Shown: positions 44,421-53,413, numbered from the stretch's first letter. The stretch: DNA of 64,000 bases from Crassaminicella thermophila (GCF_008152325.1 NZ_CP042243.1:2795026-2859025), one strand, 5' to 3'. The notes: generated by a model not told the origin, from the sequence alone. Made by a program: numbers and translations.

Positions 44421-44846
44421 ATGGAGAAGATAGGTAGAATCATAAGCACTAATGGTAACGTTGCAAAAATTGAAATACTACGAACAAGTGCCTGTGGAGA
44501 AAAATGTAGTAGTTGTAAGGTTGGATGTAGCAAAACAGGTATGTATATAGACGTAGAGAATACAGTTGGTGCAACCCCTAGTCAATTTGTAAAGGTGAAA
44601 GTAGAAACAAAAATAGTTATGAAAGTAGCTTTCTTAGTTTATATTGTTCCCCTTTTCATGCTCATTGTAGGTATTGTATCAGGTTCATACATCCATCAAC
44701 TATTAGGAGTTACTTTCTCTGCAGAACTCTTTAGTTTTCTATTAGGTATGATTTTTATGGGATTATCTTATGGGGTCGTTAGAAAATTTGACCAAATTTA
44801 TAAGTCAAAAGAAAAAATAAAATATGAAATTATCAAAATCCTATAG
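44421..44846 (+). CDS. RseC/MucC-family (SoxR-reducing system) protein
   Basis: 141 residues: N-terminal domain with CGEKCSSCKVGC (four to five Cys, likely Fe-S or zinc), two membrane helices (about 72-95 and 102-122). This is the RseC/SoxR-reducing layout, usually tied to Rnf-type electron transfer. ATG 44421 follows AAGGAGTGATTTTT; the in-frame GTG upstream lies inside the binding site. Confidence 0.85.
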   Translation: MEKIGRIISTNGNVAKIEILRTSACGEKCSSCKVGCSKTGMYIDVENTVGATPSQFVKVKVETKIVMKVAFLVYIVPLFMLIVGIVSGSYIHQLLGVTFSAELFSFLLGMIFMGLSYGVVRKFDQIYKSKEKIKYEIIKIL

Positions 44847-44943
44847 TCCCATACTTTATTAAATATGAAACAATTCTTAAGAAATTTTATTATAGTGGCA
44901 TTTATATCATTCATATTTCAAGCTGCTTGAGAGTACTGGGCAT

Positions 44944-45002
44944 AATGAAGGTCATGTAGAATTGTTTTTAAGTTTTCTAATTCTACATGACCTTCATTTT
45001 TT
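44944..45002 (+). terminator. Strong terminator after RseC gene
   Basis: Arms of 20 bases (AATGAAGGTCATGTAGAATT and complement) and a T6 tail. Lies 100 bases after the stop. Confidence 0.85.
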
Positions 45003-45090
45003 ACATGCTCAAGCCCTTATTTCTAATATTAAACTATTAGTAAACTAACAATCATTTTTTAATGTTTAGTGCTTTTTCTTATGAAAAAAA

Positions 45091-46005
45091 TTAAAAATTA
45101 TAAATAGCTTTACTTATATATCTATCGGATCGATCCGCAAATAAAACTACTATGTTTCCTTTTTTAAGTTTATTTGCTTGCTTCAAAGCTGCAGAAAAAG
45201 TAGCCCCTGATGAAGATCCTACTAGAAGTCCTTCCTTTAATGCCAACTCCTTTACTGCATGAAAAGCTTCTTCATCCGTTACTTTCTCCACTTCATCTAC
45301 GAAAGTCATATCCATGGTTTTTGGGATAAAATCATTACCTATCCCTTCTATTTTGTAAGCCCCGCATTCTCCGCCACCCATAATAGAGCCTACTGGATCA
45401 GCTAGAACCCCCTTTATACTTTTATTATTTTCTTTAAGATATTTCATAACACCTGTAAAAGTTCCACCAGAACCTGCACCAGTAATGAATAAATCTATTT
45501 CTCCATCTAATTGATTGTATATCTCTCTCCCTGTAAAGAGATAGTGAGCCTCAGGATTATACATATTATTAAATTGATCCACAACAAATACATTTTTAAT
45601 TTCCTTTTTCAATTCTTCAACCTTCTTAAAAGCCCCATCCATACCTTCTTCTGTCGGCGTGCTTATTATCTTAGCCCCAAGCGCCTTCATAATAATTTGC
45701 TTTTCAATAGAAAATTTTCCAGGAACTACAAAAACAATTTCATAACCTTTATTAATCGCAGAAAGAGCTACCCCTATTCCTGTATTTCCTGCCGTTGCTT
45801 CAACTATGGTATATCCCTTTTTCAATTTTCCTTCTTTCTCTGCTTTTTCAATTATCCATTTCCCTATTCTATCCTTTACGGAGCCTCCAGGGTTATAAAA
45901 TTCTAATTTTGCAAAAATATTTACATCTTTAGGAATGTCAAAGTTATTGATTTTTAAAATGGGTGTATTTCCGATTAAATCTTGAATATTATTAAAGTAA
46001 TACAT
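45091..46005 (-). CDS. mccA: Cysteine synthase/cystathionine beta-synthase-like PLP enzyme (MccA-like)
   Basis: 304 residues, fold-type II PLP enzyme with K44 in GGSVKDRIG, the ATAGNTGIG substrate loop and GAGSGGTFTG phosphate loop. The downstream cystathionine lyase and the methyltransferase and luxS upstream make O-acetylserine-dependent cystathionine beta-synthase (first step of methionine-to-cysteine conversion) likelier than plain CysK. ATG 46005 follows GGGGAATTGATT. Confidence 0.82.
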   Translation of the reverse strand: MYYFNNIQDLIGNTPILKINNFDIPKDVNIFAKLEFYNPGGSVKDRIGKWIIEKAEKEGKLKKGYTIVEATAGNTGIGVALSAINKGYEIVFVVPGKFSIEKQIIMKALGAKIISTPTEEGMDGAFKKVEELKKEIKNVFVVDQFNNMYNPEAHYLFTGREIYNQLDGEIDLFITGAGSGGTFTGVMKYLKENNKSIKGVLADPVGSIMGGGECGAYKIEGIGNDFIPKTMDMTFVDEVEKVTDEEAFHAVKELALKEGLLVGSSSGATFSAALKQANKLKKGNIVVLFADRSDRYISKAIYNF

Positions 46006-46027
46006 AATCAATTCCCCACTTTCATCT

Positions 46028-47140
46028 TTAAGCTATATCCAAATCTCTAATAATATCTTCCACATCTTCAATTCCTACAGATAGTCTAATCAATGTATCC
46101 GTTATGCCCAATTTAACTCTTATTTCAGGTGGTACTGATGCATGTGTCATTTTAGAAGGAACACAGATCAGACTTTCTATACCACCAAGACTTTCTGCTA
46201 AAGTAATTACTTTTAGGTTATCTAAAAGTTTTTGCATATACTTTTCATCATTTACTTCAAATGAAATCATACCTCCATATCTTTTCATCTGTTTCTTCAT
46301 TTGTATACCTATCCCTGGATAGTATATTTTTCCCACCCATTCTTGCTGACCTAACCACTTTACTATTTTTTCAGCATTTTCACAATGTCTTTCCATTCGA
46401 ACTGCTAGTGTTTTAATTCCCTTTATAAGAAGCCAACTATCAAAGGGTCCTAGTATTGCTCCAACTGAATTTTGTATAAAGTGCATTCTCTCTCCTAATA
46501 CTTCATTATTTACAACTACTAAACCTGCGATTAAATCGCTGTGCCCTCCTAAATATTTTGTAGCACTGTGAAGGACAATATCTGCTCCCAATTCAATTGG
46601 CCTTTGAAGGTACGGCGTCATAAAAGTATTATCTACAATAAGAAGCAAATTATTTTCCTTTGTTATTTTTGAAACTTCCTCAATATCAGTTAACTTCATT
46701 AAAGGGTTTGTGGGCGTTTCTATATAAACTGCTTTTGTATTTTCCTTTATATGGTTTCGTATATTTTTTATATCGCTTGTATCCACAAAATCATACTCTA
46801 TATTAAAATTTTTAAATACCTTGTCTACAACTCTAAATGTTCCTCCATAAACATCATCACTAAATATTATATGGTCTCCTGCTTGAAACAGCATTAAAAC
46901 AGAAGATATTGCTGCCATACCAGAACTAAATGCAAATCCTCTATGACCCTTTTCTAAATCTGCAATAAGCTTTTCTACAGCTTCTCTTGTAGGATTGCCT
47001 GTTCGTGAGTATTCATATCCTCTGTGTTTCCCAACAGCTTCTTGGGCATAAGTAGATGTCTGATAAATTGGTATGGTAACTGCCCCTGTATTTTTATCTC
47101 CATCTACTCCTCCATGTATCACCAAAGAATTAAATTCCAT
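46028..47140 (-). CDS. mccB: Cystathionine gamma-lyase/synthase family enzyme (MccB-like)
   Basis: 370 residues, Cys/Met metabolism PLP family: YEYSRTGNPTR, FSSGMAAIS, PLP lysine K195 in HSATKYLGGH, and SVGIEDVEDI near the end. It should release cysteine from cystathionine. The start overlaps luxS by 11 bases; mccA follows after 22 bases. Gamma-synthase activity cannot be excluded. Confidence 0.88.
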   Translation of the reverse strand: MEFNSLVIHGGVDGDKNTGAVTIPIYQTSTYAQEAVGKHRGYEYSRTGNPTREAVEKLIADLEKGHRGFAFSSGMAAISSVLMLFQAGDHIIFSDDVYGGTFRVVDKVFKNFNIEYDFVDTSDIKNIRNHIKENTKAVYIETPTNPLMKLTDIEEVSKITKENNLLLIVDNTFMTPYLQRPIELGADIVLHSATKYLGGHSDLIAGLVVVNNEVLGERMHFIQNSVGAILGPFDSWLLIKGIKTLAVRMERHCENAEKIVKWLGQQEWVGKIYYPGIGIQMKKQMKRYGGMISFEVNDEKYMQKLLDNLKVITLAESLGGIESLICVPSKMTHASVPPEIRVKLGITDTLIRLSVGIEDVEDIIRDLDIA

Positions 47141-47606
47141 TATTTCTCCTCCCGTAATTATATTTCTCTTTCAATTTTTCAACTGTAACTTTAGCAAATT
47201 CTTTTGCTCCAAACAATGACATATCTCTATAATTTCCACATTGCACGGGATTTGCAGCTGGAACTTCATCTGCGGACAAAACCTTATCCAATGCTTTTAT
47301 CAATCCTTTAGCCACTTCAGCTTCTTGCCTGTCACCTATTAATATTAAATAAAATCCAGTTCTACATCCCATAGGTGATAGATCTATTACATCATCTAAT
47401 TCTTCTCTTATATGTCCTGCTAATAAATGCTCTAGTGTATGCACAGCTCCTGTCGGCATTGCCTCTTGATTTGGCTGAGTAAATCTTAAGTCAAACTTCG
47501 TAATAATATCTCCTTTTGGTGTTTCTATCTTTCCACATTTTCTTACAAAAGGAGCTTGCACCTTTGTATGATCCATCGTAAAACTTTCTACAACTATTTT
47601 TTTCAT
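47130..47606 (-). CDS. luxS: S-ribosylhomocysteine lyase LuxS
   Basis: 158 residues with the metal site HTLEH (H56, H60) and the later Cys in VQCGNYRDMS. It splits S-ribosylhomocysteine to homocysteine and the AI-2 precursor, feeding homocysteine to MccA. ATG 47606 follows AGGGAGG; the upstream open frame overlaps the methyltransferase gene and is not used. The partner nucleosidase (mtnN/pfs) is not in this operon. Confidence 0.93.
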   Translation of the reverse strand: MKKIVVESFTMDHTKVQAPFVRKCGKIETPKGDIITKFDLRFTQPNQEAMPTGAVHTLEHLLAGHIREELDDVIDLSPMGCRTGFYLILIGDRQEAEVAKGLIKALDKVLSADEVPAANPVQCGNYRDMSLFGAKEFAKVTVEKLKEKYNYGRRNNGI

Positions 47607-47607
47607 A

Positions 47608-48258
47608 TTAAAAACCTCCCTTTTCTGCTGATATAATCCAAACATATTTATTCATTTTAATTGTTTCAAAACTATAATTTTGTTCTTTAAATAATTGGCA
47701 TATATCTTCTACACATTCGTAGTATTCTGTATTCAAATCATTTAATAATTTAAAGGATTTCATAGATGCTACGTATTTTAATAGATTCGATTTATACGCT
47801 AATGATTCAAACATGGTATCCGCAATAATCATCCTTCCTTTTTCATTCAAAATACTGTCTAGATATATAAGTGCTGCTTTCTTTTCTTCCCATGTAAGGT
47901 GATGAAACGCATAAGAAGTTACAATTGCATCCACTTTGTTTTTCACTGGTACAGATAAAAAATGTCCATCTAATATTTCCACATTCGGAAGTTTTGATTT
48001 AAATATTTTCCTCATTTCTTGGGAAGGTTCAATTCCTGTAACATGAAAATTCTTTTGGTACAGCAATCTTGTCAGATTTCCTGTTCCTGTTCCTATTTCA
48101 AGTATATGTCCATCTTTCTTATCTTCTATTTTTTGCGATATTGTTTCTAATATGTTGTTATAATTTGCAAAAACTTCAATATATTCATTATTATTACCAT
48201 ATACTGTTTCATCATAATTAGCTGCCCATTCATCAAATAGTTGGTTAAATACCGGCAT
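47608..48258 (-). CDS. SAM-dependent methyltransferase (YrrT-like)
   Basis: 216 residues, class I fold with ILEIGTGTGNLT (motif I, about 74), GIEPSQEM and DAIVTSYAFHHL. The position at the head of the luxS-mccB-mccA operon matches yrrT of the Bacillus yrrT-mtnN-mccA-mccB operon. Substrate unknown; it would make S-adenosylhomocysteine that the rest of the operon recycles. Confidence 0.85.
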   Translation of the reverse strand: MPVFNQLFDEWAANYDETVYGNNNEYIEVFANYNNILETISQKIEDKKDGHILEIGTGTGNLTRLLYQKNFHVTGIEPSQEMRKIFKSKLPNVEILDGHFLSVPVKNKVDAIVTSYAFHHLTWEEKKAALIYLDSILNEKGRMIIADTMFESLAYKSNLLKYVASMKSFKLLNDLNTEYYECVEDICQLFKEQNYSFETIKMNKYVWIISAEKGGF

Positions 48259-48290
48259 ACCTTAGCCTCCTCGTTTCAATTTGTATATTT

Positions 48291-48445
48291 CATATCGGAA
48301 TACACGGAATTAAATGTATAGTCTCCCTTATATAGATATATAAAAATAGAGCAGTAGATATTTTATCTACGCTATTTTTATTAATTCATAGTATTCCTAT
48401 ATGAATTTATGATTTTATCTTAGCATCTTATCATTTTTTAGTCAA
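48291..48445 (-). promoter_or_regulatory. Promoter and leader of the transsulfuration operon
   Basis: TTGACT (48445-48440), 17-base spacer, TAAGAT (48422-48417). Around the leader lie two inverted copies of CATAT(A/C)GGAATAC....GAATT: minus strand at 48403-48383, overlapping the start region, and plus strand at 48291-48311. Between them a hairpin AAAATAGAGCAGTAGAT / ATCTACGCTATTTT (48343-48378) with a T-tract on the minus strand can act as an attenuator. No S-box or T-box was recognised. A CymR/Rrf2-type regulator is a guess. Confidence 0.55.
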
Positions 48446-48539
48446 CAATTTTTATTTAAAAACATCTAGATTAATTTCCATACGAACGGTATTATAGAAG
48501 AACGGTAGATAAAATAATTATCTATCTCCTAATAGAAAA

Positions 48540-48575
48540 ATAGCGTAGCAAAAAACTGCTACGCTATTTTCCTTC
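48540..48575 (-). terminator. Terminator after TlpA-like gene
   Basis: AAAATAGCGTAGCA and TGCTACGCTATTTT arms with a T-tract on the minus strand; it includes the end of the coding region. The other part of the gap 48446-48539 shows nothing clear. Confidence 0.85.
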
Positions 48576-49142
48576 TACACCCTCTAGCATTTCCTTCATT
48601 TCAGGATATGTCATCATACTCATTTTAATAGCTCTTATATTTCCCTCTTTATCTATCATAAAAGATGTAGGAAGCCCTCGAACCATATATTTGATAGAAA
48701 TACTTCCATCTTTATCGAGCAAAACAGGGAATTCATAGGATTTCCCTTCCAAATATTTTTCTACATCTTCTTTTGATTCTCCCACATCTACTGCCAACAC
48801 TACAAAATCATTCTCTTTATTTTCTATATATAATTTATTTAAATCAGGCATTTCCTTTACACAATAAGGACACCATGTAGCCCAAAAATTTACTAACACG
48901 TTTTTTCCTCTGAAATCACTTAAGCTTACCGATTCTCCTTGTAGATTTTCTAAAGTAAAATCAGGAGCTGGTTTTCCTACTTCAATGTCTATTGTTTTTT
49001 CTTGATCATATTCTTCCATGTTGTTTTGTGAATTCTTCTCTTGTACTATCTCTGGCTTGTTAGCCTTAGTCATAACAAAAAAACCTGCAACCATTACAAT
49101 TCCTAATAGCATAATCATAATACCCTTTTTATTCACTTTCAT
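48564..49142 (-). CDS. TlpA/ResA-type membrane-anchored thioredoxin
   Basis: 192 residues: anchor helix 7-25, thioredoxin fold with WATWCPYC (C91, C94) and the cis-Pro region RGLPTSFMID. It reduces disulfides outside the membrane with electrons from CcdA, whose gene lies 31 bases upstream. Targets unknown (cytochrome or spore proteins in relatives). Confidence 0.9.
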   Translation of the reverse strand: MKVNKKGIMIMLLGIVMVAGFFVMTKANKPEIVQEKNSQNNMEEYDQEKTIDIEVGKPAPDFTLENLQGESVSLSDFRGKNVLVNFWATWCPYCVKEMPDLNKLYIENKENDFVVLAVDVGESKEDVEKYLEGKSYEFPVLLDKDGSISIKYMVRGLPTSFMIDKEGNIRAIKMSMMTYPEMKEMLEGVEGK

Positions 49143-49173
49143 TCCTCCATTTTAAATATTTATTCATTTTTCT

Positions 49174-49863
49174 TTATATAAAAAACGTGCTTATAATGCT
49201 CATTTTATTGAAAAATACAAGAATCCCAAAAATAACCAGTATAATTCCACTAAGTTTTGTTATATATGGTAAATATCTTTCATATTTCATCATCAATCCA
49301 CTAAATTTATGAATCACAAGCGAAGTAATGATAAATGGTATCCCCATTCCTATAGAATAAGCAAGTAATAAATAAAATCCTTTTGCCACAGTGCTCGTTG
49401 ATGAAGCATAAACAAGGATCGCTCCTAATACTGCTCCAAAACATGGGGTCCATCCTGCCCCAAAAGCCATCCCCATAAAAATTGAGCCAAACCAGTTAGA
49501 AATATTTTTTGGTGCTTTCATTCTTATTTCTTTATTTAATAATTTTATTTTTAGTACTCCCATCATATTCAGTCCAAAAAAGATAATAAGCATACTGCTT
49601 ACCTTCCGAAAAAGCTCTTTATGTCTTATAAACAATTTCCCTATAAAACTGGCTGATATGCCCATCACTATAAAAATTATTGAAAAACCTATCACAAATC
49701 CAAGGGTTCTTGTAAATGCAAATAATTTTTTATCCGCAAGCTCATCTTCAAAAGTAGTACCCGTTATATAAGTAATATAAGCTGGAATAAGTGGTAATAT
49801 ACAAGGCGAGAAAAAAGATAAGAATCCTGCCCCTAATGCTATAGGTGTGGAAACGTTCATCAT
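49174..49863 (-). CDS. ccdA: Cytochrome c biogenesis/thiol transporter CcdA
   Basis: 229 residues, six membrane helices, with the paired cysteines in FFSPCILPLIPAY (about 20) and GWTPCFGAVLGA. It carries reducing equivalents from cytosolic thioredoxin to the TlpA-like partner. Start at ATG 49863 (a second ATG follows directly); GGGGAGGGGGG precedes. The open frame upstream of this is not used. Confidence 0.9.
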   Translation of the reverse strand: MMNVSTPIALGAGFLSFFSPCILPLIPAYITYITGTTFEDELADKKLFAFTRTLGFVIGFSIIFIVMGISASFIGKLFIRHKELFRKVSSMLIIFFGLNMMGVLKIKLLNKEIRMKAPKNISNWFGSIFMGMAFGAGWTPCFGAVLGAILVYASSTSTVAKGFYLLLAYSIGMGIPFIITSLVIHKFSGLMMKYERYLPYITKLSGIILVIFGILVFFNKMSIISTFFI

Positions 49864-49869
49864 ATATAC

Positions 49870-49925
49870 CCCCCTCCCCTTAGGGTTTTTGCTCTTATTA
49901 TACCCCAAAAGGATAAAACTGTCAA
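49870..49925 (-). promoter_or_regulatory. ccdA promoter with G-tract palindrome
   Basis: TTGACA (49925-49920), 17-base spacer, TATAAT (49902-49897). The leader reads ACCCTAAGGGGAGGGGGGTAT, which resembles the copA CsoR operator with a short insert. A CsoR/CstR-type repressor could act here, but the G-run is also the ribosome binding site. Confidence 0.6.
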
Positions 49926-49948
49926 TCGTATTTCTTTTCGAACAAAAA

Positions 49949-50740
49949 CTAACGTACAATAGGAATAATATGAGGTTTTCCATTTAAAGGATTTTTCATC
50001 ATGTATACATCAATATTATACACATGCTTTATATTCTCCTGAGTAATCACTTTTTCTGGTAAGCCCTCTGCAACAATTTTTCCTTCATGAAAAAGTATCA
50101 AATAATCACTATATTGTATAGCAAAATTCAAATCATGCAACACTGCAATCACTGTAAGATTCTTCTTATCACACAACTCTTTTGCAATATTTAAAACATC
50201 AATTTGATGGTGTATGTCAAGATGAGAAATAGGCTCATCCAATATTAGAATATCTGACTCCTGTGCTAGGGCCCTAGCAATAATTGCTCTTTGCCTTTCC
50301 CCTCCACTAATTCTATTAATTCCTCTATCTTTTAAATGCCATATATTAGTTATTTTCATTGCTTTTTCTGCAATTTCAAAGTCTTTTTTGCTTTCTGCCT
50401 CAAATCTTCTTAAATGAGGACTTCTCCCCATTAAGACAATATCCATGACCGTAAAATCAAAATCTACCATTGTATTTTGAGGAACAGATGCAATTTTTTT
50501 TGCTAAATCTTTATATCTTAACTTAACAATGTCTTCATTATAGACATAAATAGATTTTTTCTTTGGCTCTAATAGCTTCAATATATTTCTTAAAAAAGTT
50601 GATTTCCCAGAACCATTTGGACCTATAATACATGTAAATTTATTTTCCTCTATACTTGTACTAATATTTTTTAATACTTTGCTTTCTCCAAAATACCAAC
50701 TTAAATTATTTACCTTAATAGGATATACCAAATTTCTCAC
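49949..50740 (-). CDS. FecCD-type ABC transporter ATP-binding protein (BtuD-like)
   Basis: 263 residues: Walker A GPNGSGKST (about 40), Q-loop, signature ISGGERQRA, Walker B ILILDEP, H-loop HDLNFA. It powers import of a corrinoid, heme or siderophore. It starts at GTG overlapping the permease stop by four bases (GTGA). Confidence 0.88.
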   Translation of the reverse strand: MRNLVYPIKVNNLSWYFGESKVLKNISTSIEENKFTCIIGPNGSGKSTFLRNILKLLEPKKKSIYVYNEDIVKLRYKDLAKKIASVPQNTMVDFDFTVMDIVLMGRSPHLRRFEAESKKDFEIAEKAMKITNIWHLKDRGINRISGGERQRAIIARALAQESDILILDEPISHLDIHHQIDVLNIAKELCDKKNLTVIAVLHDLNFAIQYSDYLILFHEGKIVAEGLPEKVITQENIKHVYNIDVYMMKNPLNGKPHIIPIVR

Positions 50741-51795
50741 CCCATTGAATTTTGCTTTTTATTCTTATAAAGAAGATAAATAAAAAATGGTGCCCCCACT
50801 AAAGATGTGATTACTCCTACTGGAATTTCAGCCGGCGGAATAAGTATTCTTGCTAAAGTATCTGCTACAACCATAAATATTGCTCCACTAATCAATGTAA
50901 AAGGAATCAATACCCTGTGATCAGGCCCTATTATTAATCTTCCAATATGAGGTATAACTAATCCTACAAATCCAATAATCCCACTTACTGAAACAGCTGA
51001 TGCTGCTACTATAGAAGCTGCGACAAGCAATACTTTTTTTATCCTCTCCACTTCTATCCCTAAGCTTTTTGCCGTTTCCTCCCCCATAAGCATAACGTTT
51101 AAATCTCTACCAAACATAGTAAAAAATATACATCCTATCAAAATAATAGGAGCAGCAATCCTTACATGTTTCCAGCTTGCAGCAGAAAAGCTCCCCATAG
51201 TCCAAAAAACAATCCTCTCAACTTGTTCTCTATGAAACGTCATTAATAACGATATCAAAGATGATAATAAAAAGCTTAAAGCTATACCAGCAAGTAAAAG
51301 TGTCACTATAGGTGTCTTGCTCCCTATTTTAGATAGATTATAAACAGTTAATGTTGCTAAAATAGCACCAACAAAAGCCATAACGGTTATTGCCCTAAAA
51401 CCTATGAATATTTCTTCCAGTCCAAATATTATTGCAATAGTTGCACCAAAAGCAGCTCCTGAAGATACCCCGAGTACATAAGGATCTGCCATTGGATTTT
51501 TAAATATCCCCTGAAATACTGCTCCAGCTCCTGCTAATGCCATGCCAACCAAAGCAGATAGTAAAATTCTTGGAAATCTAATATTTAAGATAATCAATTT
51601 TTTTGATTCTTTAATATCATCTATCGAAATATATCTTCCTATTAATGGTACATTTCTCAATAATATTCTATATGCCTCAGCAAAAGATATCTTAGCAACT
51701 CCAAGAGTACTCACAAAGAAAATGCATATACATAATAGTGCAAAAATAACTATGAAAAATTTCCAATAATATCTTCTTTTTTGTATATAAGTCAT
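50737..51795 (-). CDS. FecCD-family ABC transporter permease (BtuC-like)
   Basis: 352 residues, about ten helices, with ILLSALVGMALAGAGAVFQG and the GFVGLVIPHIGR region that contacts the ATPase. Substrate as for the binding protein. Lies 48 bases after the binding-protein gene, across a hairpin. Confidence 0.9.
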   Translation of the reverse strand: MTYIQKRRYYWKFFIVIFALLCICIFFVSTLGVAKISFAEAYRILLRNVPLIGRYISIDDIKESKKLIILNIRFPRILLSALVGMALAGAGAVFQGIFKNPMADPYVLGVSSGAAFGATIAIIFGLEEIFIGFRAITVMAFVGAILATLTVYNLSKIGSKTPIVTLLLAGIALSFLLSSLISLLMTFHREQVERIVFWTMGSFSAASWKHVRIAAPIILIGCIFFTMFGRDLNVMLMGEETAKSLGIEVERIKKVLLVAASIVAASAVSVSGIIGFVGLVIPHIGRLIIGPDHRVLIPFTLISGAIFMVVADTLARILIPPAEIPVGVITSLVGAPFFIYLLYKNKKQNSMG

Positions 51796-51820
51796 ATTAT
51801 TTCCTCACTTTAGAACATAG

Positions 51821-51845
51821 TAAAGCTGGGAAAATCCCAGCTATT
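51821..51845. terminator. Intercistronic hairpin
   Basis: AAAGCTGGGA-AAA-TCCCAGCT directly after the binding-protein stop; it could lower permease expression relative to the binding protein. Confidence 0.6.
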
Positions 51846-52776
51846 ATTTAAACAATTCTGGATGTATAATTTTTGCTAATTCCTCAAGTCCATCTGCAAG
51901 CCTTGGTCCCTGTCTTTCAAGAAGATTATTATCTATCTCAAATACCTTTCCTTTTTTAACAGCTGTTAAATCTTTATATCCATTTGTATTCATAAGCCTC
52001 TTTTTTGTATCATAATATTTTGAACAAATTAATATATCTGGGTCTTTCTCAATCAATCTTTCTAAGCTATATTTCCACCCTTCAACATCTCTTGCAGCAT
52101 TAAGGCCTCCTGCTAATTCTATCATCTTGCCAATAAAAGTATCTCTTCCAGCAGTATAATCTCCACCTTCTCCAAAGCCAACTACATAATAAACTTCTGG
52201 TCTTTCTGCATTTTTTACTTTTTCTGTAACGTTTGAAACCTTTTCTTTCATATTAGATACTATTCTTTCTGCTTCATCTTTAGCATCTAATGCTTTTCCC
52301 AATTTTTTTATTACTTCATAAACTCCTTCAAAGCTTTCTTCCCCATAAAGAACAATAACCTTAATATTTAGTTCCTCAAGTTTTTTTAGTACATCCTTTT
52401 TAAAATGGGTTGACGCCACAACCAAATCAGGTTTTAAGTCTACAATTTTTTCAATATTTGGCTCCATTAAACTTCCAATAGATGGAATATTTTTTACTTC
52501 TTCTGGATAATCACAATAATCTGTTCTTCCTACTAATTTTTTACCTAATCCTAAAGCAAATATTGTCTCCGTTATATTTGGAGCAATTGAAACAATCCTC
52601 ATAGGCTTACTTTCAATTATGACTTCTCGATTATAAGAATCAACAATTTTAACTGGATAGACTTCTTTTTCTTCAGCCTTCTTAACACCTTTTTCACTAG
52701 GTTTTGCACAAGCTGAAAAAGAAAATATAAGTATAATCACTAAACATAATGCGATCACTCTATTTTTTGTAATCAT
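51844..52776 (-). CDS. ABC transporter substrate-binding lipoprotein (BtuF/FecB-like)
   Basis: 310 residues: signal 1-22 with lipobox FSAC (Cys23), then the helical-backbone binding fold with RIVSIAPNITETIFALG and GRTDYCDYP. This YCDYP stretch is typical of BtuF-like corrinoid binders, but iron-complex binders are similar. No cobalamin riboswitch is directly upstream; one lies about 900 bases further upstream, separated by an opposite gene. Confidence 0.82.
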   Translation of the reverse strand: MITKNRVIALCLVIILIFSFSACAKPSEKGVKKAEEKEVYPVKIVDSYNREVIIESKPMRIVSIAPNITETIFALGLGKKLVGRTDYCDYPEEVKNIPSIGSLMEPNIEKIVDLKPDLVVASTHFKKDVLKKLEELNIKVIVLYGEESFEGVYEVIKKLGKALDAKDEAERIVSNMKEKVSNVTEKVKNAERPEVYYVVGFGEGGDYTAGRDTFIGKMIELAGGLNAARDVEGWKYSLERLIEKDPDILICSKYYDTKKRLMNTNGYKDLTAVKKGKVFEIDNNLLERQGPRLADGLEELAKIIHPELFK

Positions 52777-52877
52777 ATTTTTCCTCCATCTCCCTCTATT
52801 ATTATTTAATCTTATCTATAGTTTTTGTATTTTTCACTTGTCTATTCAATTTTTATAGACAAACTATCATGCTTGTG

Positions 52878-52886
52878 CATATATTA
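52878..52886 (+). promoter_or_regulatory. Possible mother-cell sigma promoter
   Basis: CATATATTA (CATANNNTA) with ACAAA ending 14 bases upstream, 25 bases before the coat-like gene. Confidence 0.4.
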
Positions 52887-52910
52887 TTACAAAAGAAAGG
52901 AGGCTGTCTA

Positions 52911-53159
52911 ATGATTTATGATCCATATTATCGTGATTTATATGAAAAGTATCAAAGATGTCTTTGGTATGTTTGTCAACTTCAATATATTACGTATCAA
53001 CAATATCAACAAATAAAAAAAATACCACCTTTTGCTACCCTCACTGATGAAGAATTAAAAAAAATACAAGACTTAGAAAAAGAACTAGGCAACAAATACT
53101 ATCTACTTGCATTCGAAAAAACTGTAAAGGATCTTATGCGTAGACTCAGAATAAACTAG
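52911..53159 (+). CDS. Hypothetical protein, Tyr/Gln-rich N-terminus
   Basis: 82 residues from ATG 52911 (AAAGGAGG nine bases upstream). N-terminal IYDPYYRDLYEKYQRC and YITYQQYQQI, then a helical TDEELKKIQDLEKELG part. No family recognised. Tyr/Gln-rich composition and the upstream CATATATTA box suggest a spore-coat type protein. Confidence 0.6.
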   Translation: MIYDPYYRDLYEKYQRCLWYVCQLQYITYQQYQQIKKIPPFATLTDEELKKIQDLEKELGNKYYLLAFEKTVKDLMRRLRIN

Positions 53160-53186
53160 AAAAAGAGCCTTATTTAGGCTCTTTTT
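53160..53186. terminator. Bidirectional terminator
   Basis: AAAAAGAGCCT-TATTT-AGGCTCTTTTT between convergent genes. Confidence 0.88.
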
Positions 53187-53191
53187 CTAGG

Positions 53192-53413
53192 CTAGTTTAT
53201 CTGTTTATATCTATAAGAGAAATTCGTATTTTGCTGTTTTTTTATAAATAACTGTTTAAGCTCATTCCAAAAAACTTTTTTTAATTCACTTTTATTTTTT
53301 ACATGCTTTTGAGCAAATATTTTCCTATAAACTTGATCTGCTTTTACATTTCCTGTTATATTTCTTTCTCTTCTTTCTCCAAAATTTTTATACATATCTA
53401 TATTTACAATCAT
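53192..53413 (-). CDS. Hypothetical protein behind cobalamin riboswitch 2
   Basis: 73 residues, basic and helical (NVKADQVYRKIFAQKH, KKVFWNELKQLFIKKQ). No domain recognised. ATG 53413 follows AAAGGGGAAATAAAA. Second ORF after the riboswitch at 53690-53893, 39 bases after the first one. No signal peptide or membrane helix. Confidence 0.45.
   Translation of the reverse strand: MIVNIDMYKNFGERRERNITGNVKADQVYRKIFAQKHVKNKSELKKVFWNELKQLFIKKQQNTNFSYRYKQIN

Noticed and set aside
48446-48563. T-box or S-box leader before the transsulfuration operon
   Set aside because: Hairpins are present, but I could not find a T-box sequence or SAM-riboswitch core.
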